Below, piece by piece: positions 1 through 6,938 of a stretch of DNA of 9,761 bases (position 1 is its first letter; every line of letters starts with the position of its first letter). Origin of the DNA: Acidimicrobiales bacterium (lineage in GTDB: Bacteria > Actinomycetota > Acidimicrobiia > Acidimicrobiales > SHLQ01); NCBI GenBank assembly GCA_013002375.1, contig JABDJW010000125.1, forward strand, positions 1 through 9,761. Reading direction: 5' to 3'. The notes under the pieces are model-generated. The model was not told where the DNA came from. It worked only from the letters and a program-made list of their open reading frames with translations, and ran no database searches. The position numbers were made by a program, and so were the translations under genes.

Positions 1-65
1 GGCTGGTATGCCTGATGATGTTGACGGTGCTGATGGTGGGGCACCGGCCAGCCCGGCGAGGCGGG

Positions 66-1067
66 TCAGCGCGGCTGGGCCAGCGTGAGTCCATAGTCGC
101 CAGCGGGGTCGGTCCAGTGACCGGTCACATGAAGTCCCACGGCAGCGAGTTCCTCACGCAATCCGTCGAGGCGGAACTTGGCGCTGACCTCGGTGTGCAA
201 CATCTCGTCGGCCGCGAAGGTCACCGTCATGTCGAGCGCCGCGATCGTCACCGTCTGCTCGCGCCGCGATCGGAGGCCGCTCCAGATCCACTCATGCTCG
301 GGTTCGTAGCGGGCCACGTGTTCGAACGCGTCGACATCGAAGTCAGCCTGCAGCTCCCGGTTCAGCACGTGGAGCACGTTCTTGTTGAACTCGTGCGAGA
401 TGCCCTCGGCATCGTTGTAGGCCGCTTCCAGGCGCGCCGGATCCTTCACCAGGTCGGTTCCCAGCAACAACGAATCGTCGCCATCCATGGTCCCGGCCAG
501 CTCAGCCAGGAACCGCGCGCGATGAACCGGCGCAAAGTTGCCGATCGTGCTCCCCAAGAAGGCGATCAGGCGAGCGCCAGCGCGCGGTATCCGGTCGAGA
601 TGTCGATCGAAGTCGCCCACGACGCCGCGAACCTCGACGCCGGGGTACTCGGCGGCGAGCTCGGAGGCCGCAGTACGCAAGGTTCCTTCACTGACATCGA
701 AACCGATCGTGCGTTTCAACCGACCCGACGCCCAGAGAGCGTCGAGGAGGACGCGGGTCTTCTCCGACGTTCCCGATCCGAGTTCCACCAACGTGTCGGC
801 GGCCGAGGCCGCCGCGATCTGCGAAGCGGAGGTGGCGAGGATCTCGCGCTCGCGGCGGGTCAGGTAGTACTCCGGCAAGCGGGTGATCCGGTCGAACAAC
901 TGGCTGCCGCGATCGTCGTAGAACCACTTGGGCGGAAGGTGCTTCGGGCGATCGGCGAAACCCCGCCGGACGTCGGTGCGCAGGGCCGGTCGCCAATCGT
1001 CGGCGTCGAGGTACACGTCGATGATCGGGGCGAGCACGGCGGCCGGTTCAGCCGATGAGTGGGGCAT
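66..1067 (-). CDS. egtD: L-histidine N-alpha-methyltransferase EgtD (ergothioneine biosynthesis)
   Basis: This 333-residue cytosolic enzyme uses three SAM to convert L-histidine to hercynine, the first committed step of ergothioneine synthesis. Seen in the sequence: the family block PPKWFYDDRGSQLFD (45-59) and LPEYYLTRRE (64-73); the SAM-binding LVELGSGTSEKTR (93-105); GSTIGNF (172-178), whose Asn177 matches the histidine-binding Asn of mycobacterial EgtD; AYNDAEGISHEFN (217-229); and TEVSAKF (292-298), whose Glu293 and Ser295 match the pair that holds the substrate amino/imidazole group. Length is close to the roughly 320 residues usual for the family. The ATG at 1065-1067 is supported by a GGAGG Shine-Dalgarno at 1075-1079. 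It lies 34 bases downstream of egtB on the same strand, so the two are very likely co-transcribed. All key residues appear intact. Residue equivalences are from memory of the mycobacterial structure, not from an alignment. Confidence 0.96.
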   Translation of the reverse strand: MPHSSAEPAAVLAPIIDVYLDADDWRPALRTDVRRGFADRPKHLPPKWFYDDRGSQLFDRITRLPEYYLTRREREILATSASQIAAASAADTLVELGSGTSEKTRVLLDALWASGRLKRTIGFDVSEGTLRTAASELAAEYPGVEVRGVVGDFDRHLDRIPRAGARLIAFLGSTIGNFAPVHRARFLAELAGTMDGDDSLLLGTDLVKDPARLEAAYNDAEGISHEFNKNVLHVLNRELQADFDVDAFEHVARYEPEHEWIWSGLRSRREQTVTIAALDMTVTFAADEMLHTEVSAKFRLDGLREELAAVGLHVTGHWTDPAGDYGLTLAQPR

Positions 1068-1101
1068 GGGGTGTCCTCCGGGACAGCTCGGGACCGGGGC
1101 G

Positions 1102-2451
1102 TTACCGGTCGGCGGCCAGGCGCAGACCGGCGAACTGCCAGCGTGACGGGGCCGGGAAGAAGTTGCGGTAGGACGGACGAACGTGGCCGGTCGGTGTCAC
1201 ACAACACCCGCCCCGCAGGACCATCTGGTTCACCATGAACTTGCCGTTGTATTCACCAACGGCGCCCGGTGCGGCCCGGAATCCGGGGTAGGGCGCATAC
1301 GCGCTCGACGTCCACTCCCAGACATCGCCGAACAGCTGGGCGACGTCCCCGACTCGGCCTCGCGCCTCGAGCCGGTGCGGCACGGCAGCCTGGGGGTGGA
1401 AGGCGTGCGATGCTGCATCGTTCACAGCCGAGCCCGACACGGCGGGGTGCGGGCCCGATGCGGTCGCGGCATGCTCCCACTCGAACTCGGTGGGCAACCG
1501 GGCGCCGGCCCATGCCGCGAACGCATCGGCCTCGAAGTAGCTGATGTGCACGACCGGCTCGGCGGGATCGATCGGGCGGAGCCCTTGCAGCGTGTGCAGC
1601 ATCCAGCCATCGTCGTGGCGTTCCCAGTAGAGCGGTGCATCCCAGCCGTTGTTCTGCACCGCGGCCCAACCTTCACTCAGCCACAGACTCACGGTCCGGT
1701 AGCCGCCATCGGCCATGAACTCCAGCCACTCGCCCGCCGTCACCGCCCGGTTGGCCAGGCGGAAGGGCGGCACCAAGGCCTGGTGCCGGGGCAGCTCGTT
1801 GTCGAAGGCGAAGGTGTAGGCGGCTCGGTCGGCCGCCGGGGCCGCATGCGATGCCGGCACCGGGCCGGGCGCGCCGATGTCGGTGATGCCCCCGCCGAAC
1901 CTGCTCCAGGTCAGCGGGGTGGCCAACGGCGATGGTTCAAACGGTCGTAACTGGTAGGCCGGCTTCAACATCGTGCTCGAGAACACATGCTTGATGTCCA
2001 TCAGCAGAAGCTCCTGGTGTTGCTGCTCGTGGTGCAGGCCGAGCTCGACGAGGGGCCACAGGTCGTGGCGTTGCCCGATCAGGTCGACCATGGCCTCGTC
2101 GACGTGGGCCCGATAGTCGGCGATTGCGTCGACCGTCGGCCGGCTCACCAGCCCCCGCTTGTCCCGGGGATGTCGCTCGCCCACCGACTCGTAGTACGAG
2201 TTGTAGAGATACCCGAAGGCCTCGTCGAACACCTTGTAGCGGGGAAGTTCAGGGAGCAGAAACGTCTCGAAGAACCAGGTCACGTGGGCGCGGTGCCATT
2301 TGGTCGGACTCACATCGGGCATCGACTGCACCACCTGATCCTCGGGCCCCAGGGGCGCGGCCAGCGCTTCGGTCTGGGACCGAACCGCGCGGTAGCGACC
2401 GAGTTGTTCGGCAGGATCCAAGTCGGGCGTGGGTCGGGGGGCAGAAGTCAC
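1102..2451 (-). CDS. egtB: Hercynine oxygenase / sulfoxide synthase EgtB
   Basis: This non-heme iron enzyme couples hercynine to a thiol donor (gamma-glutamylcysteine in mycobacteria, cysteine in some other groups) with O2 to give the sulfoxide intermediate of ergothioneine. From the chosen start it has 449 residues. An N-terminal DinB-like four-helix domain (about 15-160) carries the iron ligands: SPTKWHRAH with His53, and HHEQQHQE (140-147) with His141 and His145 at the expected spacing of four. A C-terminal FGE-sulfatase (formylglycine-generating-enzyme-like) domain follows (about 180-448), with ARLPTEFEWEHAA (317-329), LFGDVWEWTSSAYAPYPGF (373-391) and VLRGGCC (411-417). The reading frame is open upstream to 2673, but the GTG at 2449-2451 is preferred because AGGAG (2459-2463) sits 7 bases before it and the family homology begins just after. 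An ATG at 2464-2466 is the alternative start and lacks a Shine-Dalgarno. Which thiol donor it uses cannot be read from the sequence here. Confidence 0.95.
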   Translation of the reverse strand: MTSAPRPTPDLDPAEQLGRYRAVRSQTEALAAPLGPEDQVVQSMPDVSPTKWHRAHVTWFFETFLLPELPRYKVFDEAFGYLYNSYYESVGERHPRDKRGLVSRPTVDAIADYRAHVDEAMVDLIGQRHDLWPLVELGLHHEQQHQELLLMDIKHVFSSTMLKPAYQLRPFEPSPLATPLTWSRFGGGITDIGAPGPVPASHAAPAADRAAYTFAFDNELPRHQALVPPFRLANRAVTAGEWLEFMADGGYRTVSLWLSEGWAAVQNNGWDAPLYWERHDDGWMLHTLQGLRPIDPAEPVVHISYFEADAFAAWAGARLPTEFEWEHAATASGPHPAVSGSAVNDAASHAFHPQAAVPHRLEARGRVGDVAQLFGDVWEWTSSAYAPYPGFRAAPGAVGEYNGKFMVNQMVLRGGCCVTPTGHVRPSYRNFFPAPSRWQFAGLRLAADR

Positions 2452-2641
2452 GGCGAGTCTCCTCATGCAACCACGTGAGGGGTGCTGCTGTTCCAATACG
2501 CCACGGATTTCTCGTCGCCGAGCACATCTCGTGTCACCCCGAACGCGACCCGGTGGCCTTCCATCTCCGACGGTATTCCACCGCCGCGACATCGCCCGGC
2601 CCGAATTGCCGACCCCTGCACAATACTGCCACCCTCCGGGG
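2452..2641. other. Divergent intergenic region between egtB and the sulfatase-like gene
   Basis: These 190 bases separate two genes read away from each other and must hold both promoters. I see no credible gene: reading frames that cross it are extensions of egtB or of the sulfatase gene, without family homology. A possible -10 element for the plus-strand gene is CACAAT at 2619-2624, but no good -35 lies 16-18 bases upstream. On the minus strand TATTGG (2493-2498 complement) could be a -10 for egtB, also without a clear -35. Just upstream of egtB there is a short inverted repeat, CCTCA (2461-2465) with TGAGG (2476-2480). Promoter calls here are guesses. Confidence 0.4.
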
Positions 2642-4795
2642 GTGACCTCCGCGGAGACGAAGCCGGCCGCCAACCCGTCGCCGGTTCAGATGCTGCTGAC
2701 CACACTCGGCCTGGTCGGGCTGGCGCTGGTCCAACCGGTCTTGTCCACCCTGGGCGAGAACCCAATCCTCTTCGCGTCCAACAACGTGACCGGAGGCAGC
2801 CTGTTCCTCTTCACCGTTGCGATCATGGTCGTACCCGCGCTCGTCATCTGGCTTCCGGCCGGCGTGACCCACCGCTTTCATCCGCCGGTGGCCCAGATCA
2901 TCCATCTCGCAACCGTCGCCATCCTCGTTGCCCTCACCGGGGTGCAATGGAGCCGATCGGCCGGCATCGATTCGACCTTCTTGCGCACCGCGATCGCCGT
3001 CCTGCTCGCCGCTGGGGTCGTGGTCGCGTACCAGAAGCGACACGAAGCCCGGGAATGGACGCGCTACCTGGCGGTGATGCCTCTGCTGGCCGGGGCACTC
3101 TTCTTGTTCGGGTCCGAGACGGGAGACCTGTGGCGCCAATCCGAAGTCTCGGTTTCGAGCGTCGCCGACGACATCGAGCGACCCGACGTGGTCATGCTCT
3201 TGCTCGATCAACTGCCGACCCGATCAATACTCGACGAACAGGGCACCATCGACCCGGTCCGCTTCCCGGCCCTGGCCTCGTTCGCCGAGTCCGCGACGTG
3301 GTATCGACAACACACGACGATGTCGGCTGCCACGAGCTTCGCCGTGCCCGCCCTGCTCACCGGCAACGACCCGAAGCCGGTCGAGCCGCTGGCCACGAAC
3401 TACCCGGACAATCTGTTCACGATGCTGGCGCCGACGCATCACCTCACCGTGTACGAGGCTCCGACCAAGCTGTGCGCGATCGCGGCCTGCACGACGGCTG
3501 GACCCGAGGGCGGTGACCGCGCCGACAGCGATCGACGCGATCTGGGCGCGGTGATCGATCAGACGTGGACGTTGTGGCTCGACCGCATCCGACCCGACCG
3601 CGACCCGCAAGTCGGTTTCGGCGACGACTTCACCGAGACGGTGACGAACGAGGGCACGCCGGCCCCGGCGGAGGCCGAACCGAGCCCGACCACCACCGCC
3701 GCCGGTTCGGGCGGTGGGATCATCGCCCTGACCGACCCCAACACCTCGGCGCTGAAGCCGGCCCGATTGCTCGATTTCGCCGACACGATCGCCGCGTCGG
3801 AGCGGTCGGCCTTCTACTTCCTCCACCTCGTGCTGCCCCACAGCCCCTGGCATTTCCACCCCGACGGTGAGCTCTACACCCCGCCGTCGTTCCTCAACCC
3901 CTTCATTCCCGAGAGCCGCGACAACGACCTGGGCGACTGGGTGTTGACGCTCACCGAGCAGCGGCACCTGACCCAAGCCCAGTACGCCGACGCTCTGGTC
4001 GGACAACTGCTCGCCACGCTGGTCGAGCGGCAGGTGTACGACGATGCGATGGTCGTCATCATGGCCGACCACGGAATTTCTCTCGTCCCCGAGACCGAAC
4101 AGGCCGAGATGTCGCCGGTGACGCTCAGCTCGATGGCGTACTCCCCCTTACTGATCAAGTACCCCGGGCAAACGGTTGGTGAGATCGACGACCGCAACGC
4201 CATGAGCATCGATCTGGTGCCCACCATTGCCGACGTGCTCGAGATCGACCCGGATTGGGCCATCCGGGGCAGCTCGCTCCTCGCCGACGACGGCCGCGGT
4301 GACGACAAGTACGCCTTTCAGACCGAGGGCGTGTTCGGAAAGGAGCTGAAGGACCGCATCGACTTCGACGGCCCATCGACCGCGCCGGCCGCCGCCGATC
4401 GATGGGTCGGCCCGATCGAACCGGGCGAGCCGGCGTTGATGGGTTCGCATCGACGGGCCGGTATCGATGACCTCATCGGCCAAACGTTCGACGAACTCGT
4501 CGATCGCACCGCGGGCGAAGCCGTGATCGACGAACGGGCGCTCTTCGAATCGACACCCGGCGCGATCCCACCCGGCGTGATCGTCGGTGAGGTTCGGAAC
4601 GCGCCACCGGGCCCCGTCGTGATCGCGGTCGACGGCATCATCGTGACCGGCGGTACCCGGTATCGGCACGGCGAACGACTGGACGCATTCTCCGCCATGC
4701 TCCCCTCGGGCACGATCGACGGCACCAACACCGTGCAGGTCGGCATCCGGACGCCGGACGGCATCGTCGGACTCGAGATCGTCGACCCGACCTGA
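2642..4795 (+). CDS. Membrane-bound sulfatase / alkaline-phosphatase-superfamily protein, LtaS-like layout
   Basis: A 717-residue protein from the GTG at 2642. Five hydrophobic segments (about 17-36, 53-72, 85-101, 113-130, 141-157) precede a large domain that should lie outside the membrane. Fold signatures: DVVMLLLDQLPT (182-193) with metal-binding Asp189; TTMSAATSFAVPALLTG (225-241), whose Thr231 is the likely nucleophile; FLHLVLPHSPWHFHPDG (393-409) with His400; and VVIMADHG (471-478) with Asp476/His477. There is no Cys-x-Pro-x-Arg sulfatase motif, so a true formylglycine sulfatase is unlikely. A Cys278/Cys283 pair may form a disulfide. Residues about 333-360 are a Pro/Thr/Glu/Gly-rich linker, and 640-717 resembles a separate beta-rich tail. 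The likely role is hydrolysis or transfer of phospho- or sulfo-groups on envelope glycopolymers or lipids; the substrate is unknown. The start is uncertain: the GTG has only a weak upstream purine run, and an ATG at 2690 leads directly into helix 1. Confidence 0.85.
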   Translation: MTSAETKPAANPSPVQMLLTTLGLVGLALVQPVLSTLGENPILFASNNVTGGSLFLFTVAIMVVPALVIWLPAGVTHRFHPPVAQIIHLATVAILVALTGVQWSRSAGIDSTFLRTAIAVLLAAGVVVAYQKRHEAREWTRYLAVMPLLAGALFLFGSETGDLWRQSEVSVSSVADDIERPDVVMLLLDQLPTRSILDEQGTIDPVRFPALASFAESATWYRQHTTMSAATSFAVPALLTGNDPKPVEPLATNYPDNLFTMLAPTHHLTVYEAPTKLCAIAACTTAGPEGGDRADSDRRDLGAVIDQTWTLWLDRIRPDRDPQVGFGDDFTETVTNEGTPAPAEAEPSPTTTAAGSGGGIIALTDPNTSALKPARLLDFADTIAASERSAFYFLHLVLPHSPWHFHPDGELYTPPSFLNPFIPESRDNDLGDWVLTLTEQRHLTQAQYADALVGQLLATLVERQVYDDAMVVIMADHGISLVPETEQAEMSPVTLSSMAYSPLLIKYPGQTVGEIDDRNAMSIDLVPTIADVLEIDPDWAIRGSSLLADDGRGDDKYAFQTEGVFGKELKDRIDFDGPSTAPAAADRWVGPIEPGEPALMGSHRRAGIDDLIGQTFDELVDRTAGEAVIDERALFESTPGAIPPGVIVGEVRNAPPGPVVIAVDGIIVTGGTRYRHGERLDAFSAMLPSGTIDGTNTVQVGIRTPDGIVGLEIVDPT

Positions 4796-4808
4796 CCCCT
4801 AGCGGGGT
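4795..4808. terminator. Small stem-loop at the convergent gene ends
   Basis: ACCCC (4795-4799) and GGGGT (4804-4808) form a perfect 5-bp inverted repeat with loop TAGC. It spans the stop codons of the sulfatase-like gene (TGA, 4793-4795) and hspR (TAG on the minus strand, 4799-4801). It is the only hairpin seen between the converging genes and could work in both directions, but the stem is short and no real T-tract follows on either side, so a terminator role is weakly supported. Confidence 0.25.
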
Positions 4809-5185
4809 GGTTTGCGATAGACGGTGATCTCGCGCTTGAGCGGCACGAGATCGCGCCGGTATTGCTTGTGCGCTTCGGCCACCGCTTCCTCGCCGGCCGC
4901 CTGGGTGGCGGCCAGTTGGGCTCGAAGCTCGGCCAGTTCGGCCTCGAGCGCGATGACTTTCTTGACCCCGGCCAGGTTCAGGCCCTGATTGGTGAGGTCT
5001 TGGATGCGCTGAAGCTGCTCGATGTCGTGCTCGCTGTAGCGACGGGACCCGCCCTTGGTGCGAGCGGGGTCGACCAGGCCCTTGCGCTCGTAGATGCGCA
5101 AGGTCTGCGGGTGCACGCCGGCCAGTTCGGCCGCCACCGAGATGACGTAAACGGCCCGGGATCGGCCATGGTGCGGCGTGGCCAT
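4799..5185 (-). CDS. hspR: Heat-shock repressor HspR (MerR family)
   Basis: This 128-residue transcriptional repressor, in actinobacteria, binds HAIR operators upstream of dnaK and usually clpB, with DnaK acting as co-repressor. The MerR-type winged helix-turn-helix covers about 13-78: VYVISVAAELAGVHPQTLRI (12-31), YERKGLV, then GGSRRYSEHDIEQLQRI (45-61), which are characteristic of HspR. A coiled-coil-like segment follows (about 79-108), rich in Ala, Glu and Leu, as expected for dimerisation, and the tail is basic (KREITVYRKPPR). Length is usual for the family. It is the last gene of the dnaK operon: its ATG overlaps the dnaJ stop codon by one base (TGATG), indicating translational coupling, and GGAGG at 5196-5200 is a possible Shine-Dalgarno at a rather long spacing of 10. 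No clpB follows. Confidence 0.96.
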   Translation of the reverse strand: MATPHHGRSRAVYVISVAAELAGVHPQTLRIYERKGLVDPARTKGGSRRYSEHDIEQLQRIQDLTNQGLNLAGVKKVIALEAELAELRAQLAATQAAGEEAVAEAHKQYRRDLVPLKREITVYRKPPR

Positions 5186-6312
5186 CAGCTACCCGCCTCC
5201 CCGACGAGCGCGGTGCGGGGATCGACGTCGTTGGCCGCGAGTTGCTCGACCGCTGCTCGCTGTTCGTCGGACAAATCGGTGGGCACCACGCCCGCGACCG
5301 TAACCAACAACGAGCCGGCCGGCTTGCCGCTCGGCGTCACGCCGCGCCCTTTGACCCGAAAAGTCTTGCCCGACGGGGTGCCGGCGGGGATCTTCAGGGT
5401 GACGGTGTCGCCGTCGACGGTCGGCACGGTGATCGGCCCGCCGAGCGCAGCCTCGGCAAAGGTGATCGGCACCGTGACGGTGACGTTGTTCTTCTTGCGG
5501 CCGAAGATCTTGTGTTTGGCCACGTGGACTCGCACGTACAGATCGCCGCGCGGACCGCCGTAACGACCGGGTTCGCCCTTGCCTCGGAGGCGAATGCGCT
5601 GGCCGTCATTGACACCGGCCGGAATGCGGACCTTGATCTCGCGGGCTCGATGCTCGAGCCCGACGCCGCCGCAATTGCCACAGGGAGATTCGATGATCTG
5701 GCCACGACCACCGCACTGGGGGCACGGTCGGCTGAACGAGAAGAACCCCTGATCATCATCGACCGCGCCGCGACCATGGCACGCGTTGCAGGTGACCGGG
5801 CTGGTGCCCGGCGCCGCCCCTGAGCCGCTGCAGGTCTGGCATGTCGCCTGTCCGGTTAGGTGCACCTTGGTCGTGAGCCCTTGCACCGAATCGAGGAACG
5901 AGAGGTGAAGATCGGCCTCGATGTCGGCGCCCGGCGTCGCATGGGTCGCCCCACCCCGGGTTCGGCCACGGTTGAACACCGAACCGAACAGATCACCGAG
6001 ATCACCGAGGTTGCTGGTGTCGAACCGCACCCCACCGCCGCCCGGCATGCCCCCGCCGAAGCCGCCCGCCATCGGGCCGAGCCGCCGCACCTCGTCGTAT
6101 TCCTTGCGCTTGGCTTCGTCGCTCAGCACCGCATAGGCGCTCGAGACTTCCTTGTAGCGTTCCTCAGCCGACGGGTCGTCGGGGTTGGCATCGGGGTGCA
6201 GCTCGCGGGCCAGCTTGCGGTAGGTCTTGGTGATCTCCTTGGCCGCTGCGTCCTTCGCGACACCAAGGATTTTGTAGTAGTCCTTCTCCAACCACTCGCG
6301 TTCCGCGGCCAT
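5185..6312 (-). CDS. dnaJ: Chaperone co-factor DnaJ (Hsp40, type I)
   Basis: A 375-residue Hsp40 that delivers unfolded clients to DnaK and stimulates its ATPase. Domains in order: J domain (about 10-75) with the essential HPD at 39-41; a short Gly/Phe/Met-rich linker (80-96); a central zinc-binding domain with four CxxCxGxG-like repeats at Cys158/161, 175/178, 197/200 and 211/214, all cysteines present; then the two beta-barrel substrate-binding domains and dimerisation tail (about 220-350). This full set makes it a type I DnaJ of normal length. The ATG at 6310-6312 follows the grpE stop by 3 bases, with GAGGG overlapping the end of grpE as the probable Shine-Dalgarno. The coupling to grpE upstream and hspR downstream supports one polycistronic transcript from the dnaK promoter. 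Actinobacteria often carry a second dnaJ elsewhere; this is the one in the dnaK operon. Confidence 0.97.
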   Translation of the reverse strand: MAAEREWLEKDYYKILGVAKDAAAKEITKTYRKLARELHPDANPDDPSAEERYKEVSSAYAVLSDEAKRKEYDEVRRLGPMAGGFGGGMPGGGGVRFDTSNLGDLGDLFGSVFNRGRTRGGATHATPGADIEADLHLSFLDSVQGLTTKVHLTGQATCQTCSGSGAAPGTSPVTCNACHGRGAVDDDQGFFSFSRPCPQCGGRGQIIESPCGNCGGVGLEHRAREIKVRIPAGVNDGQRIRLRGKGEPGRYGGPRGDLYVRVHVAKHKIFGRKKNNVTVTVPITFAEAALGGPITVPTVDGDTVTLKIPAGTPSGKTFRVKGRGVTPSGKPAGSLLVTVAGVVPTDLSDEQRAAVEQLAANDVDPRTALVGEAGS

Positions 6313-6315
6313 GGG

Positions 6316-6936
6316 TCACCCTCGGACCTTCACCATTGCGGCCCGCAGCACCTTGCCGTTGAGGCGGTAGCCGGTACGCATCACTTCGATCACCAGTTGT
6401 TCGTCGCCGTCTCCCTCCTCGAGCACGACGGCGTCGTGTTGATGGGGGTCGAAGGCGACCTCGACCTCGTCGATGGTCTCGAGGCCTTCGCGGCGCAGGA
6501 CATCGAGCAGCGCGGTCTGCACCGGCTTGACGTCATCGGCCCCCTGCAGGATCGCGCTGTCGCAGGCATCGAGCACCGGGAGGATGTTCTCGACCACGCG
6601 GGCACTGGCCTGCGCGATCACGTCGGCTTGGCGCTTCTCGGTGCTGGTGCGGAAGTTCGCGTATTCCGCGGCGACCCGTTGCAGGAGATCGCGCTCGGAC
6701 GTAACCCGTTCGAGGTCGACGATCAGACCCTCGACCGTCGGTTCGGCGCCCGGAGATTCGGTGTCCGCGCTTTTGGTGTCTGGGTTTCTGGTGTGTGGCG
6801 ATTCGGCACCATCTTCGGGACCCGCGCTCTGGGTGGCGCCCGGGCCGCGGCTCGGGTCGTCGGCCGATGCCGCCGAGCCCGGCTCGTCGACGACGGGGTC
6901 GCCGTCGTCGACGAGTGATTCGTCAGGCGAGGTCAT
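6316..6936 (-). CDS. grpE: Nucleotide exchange factor GrpE
   Basis: A 206-residue dimeric factor that releases ADP from DnaK. The N-terminal 68 residues are acidic, Pro/Ser/Asp-rich and predicted disordered, and include a degenerate five-residue repeat (42-66). The long coiled coil begins near 69 (VEGLIVDLERVTSERDLL) and continues through YANFRTSTEKRQAD (92-105), the usual GrpE core. The C-terminal beta domain ends with the family signature VMRTGYRLNGKVLRAAMVKV (185-204). The ATG at 6934-6936 lies two bases after the dnaK stop (TGAGCATG), with GAGGG in the end of dnaK as Shine-Dalgarno. Length is normal for actinobacterial GrpE. The order dnaK-grpE-dnaJ-hspR is the standard actinobacterial one. 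Confidence 0.97.
   Translation of the reverse strand: MTSPDESLVDDGDPVVDEPGSAASADDPSRGPGATQSAGPEDGAESPHTRNPDTKSADTESPGAEPTVEGLIVDLERVTSERDLLQRVAAEYANFRTSTEKRQADVIAQASARVVENILPVLDACDSAILQGADDVKPVQTALLDVLRREGLETIDEVEVAFDPHQHDAVVLEEGDGDEQLVIEVMRTGYRLNGKVLRAAMVKVRG
6739..6813 (-). repeat. Degenerate 15-bp tandem repeat inside the grpE N-terminal region
   Basis: Five 15-bp units encode GrpE residues 42-66: DGAES, PHTRN, PDTKS, ADTES, PGAEP. On the plus strand the units share a core close to TTCGGTGTC or TTTGGTGTC. The stretch is visibly richer in T/G than the surrounding coding sequence. It lies in the predicted disordered N-terminal tail and is in frame, so copy-number change would lengthen or shorten the tail by five residues without disrupting GrpE. 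Confidence 0.55.
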
Positions 6937-6938
6937 GC

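Noticed and set aside
1..65. Possible start of a third gene after egtD (GTG at 42-44, minus strand, open to the edge)
   Set aside because: The visible 14 codons are His/Gln-rich, have no Shine-Dalgarno, and an overlapping frame is equally open, so no gene can be supported from 65 bases.
15..1058. Plus-strand open frame of 347 codons antisense to egtD
   Set aside because: EgtD on the minus strand has all its active-site motifs; the opposite frame is a compositional shadow.
2429..2641. N-terminal extension of the sulfatase-like protein to an ATG at 2429
   Set aside because: The extension would overlap the egtB coding start, is low-complexity and Arg/Pro-rich, and places an implausible tail before the first membrane helix.
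2452..2673. N-terminal extension of egtB to an ATG at 2673
   Set aside because: The added 74 residues are Arg/Gly-rich with no family homology, would overlap the sulfatase-like gene start, and the GTG at 2451 has a well-placed AGGAG.
5860..6918. Plus-strand open frame of 352 codons antisense to dnaJ and grpE
   Set aside because: It is the mirror of two certain genes, with a His/Arg/Gly-rich translation typical of antisense frames in high-GC DNA.
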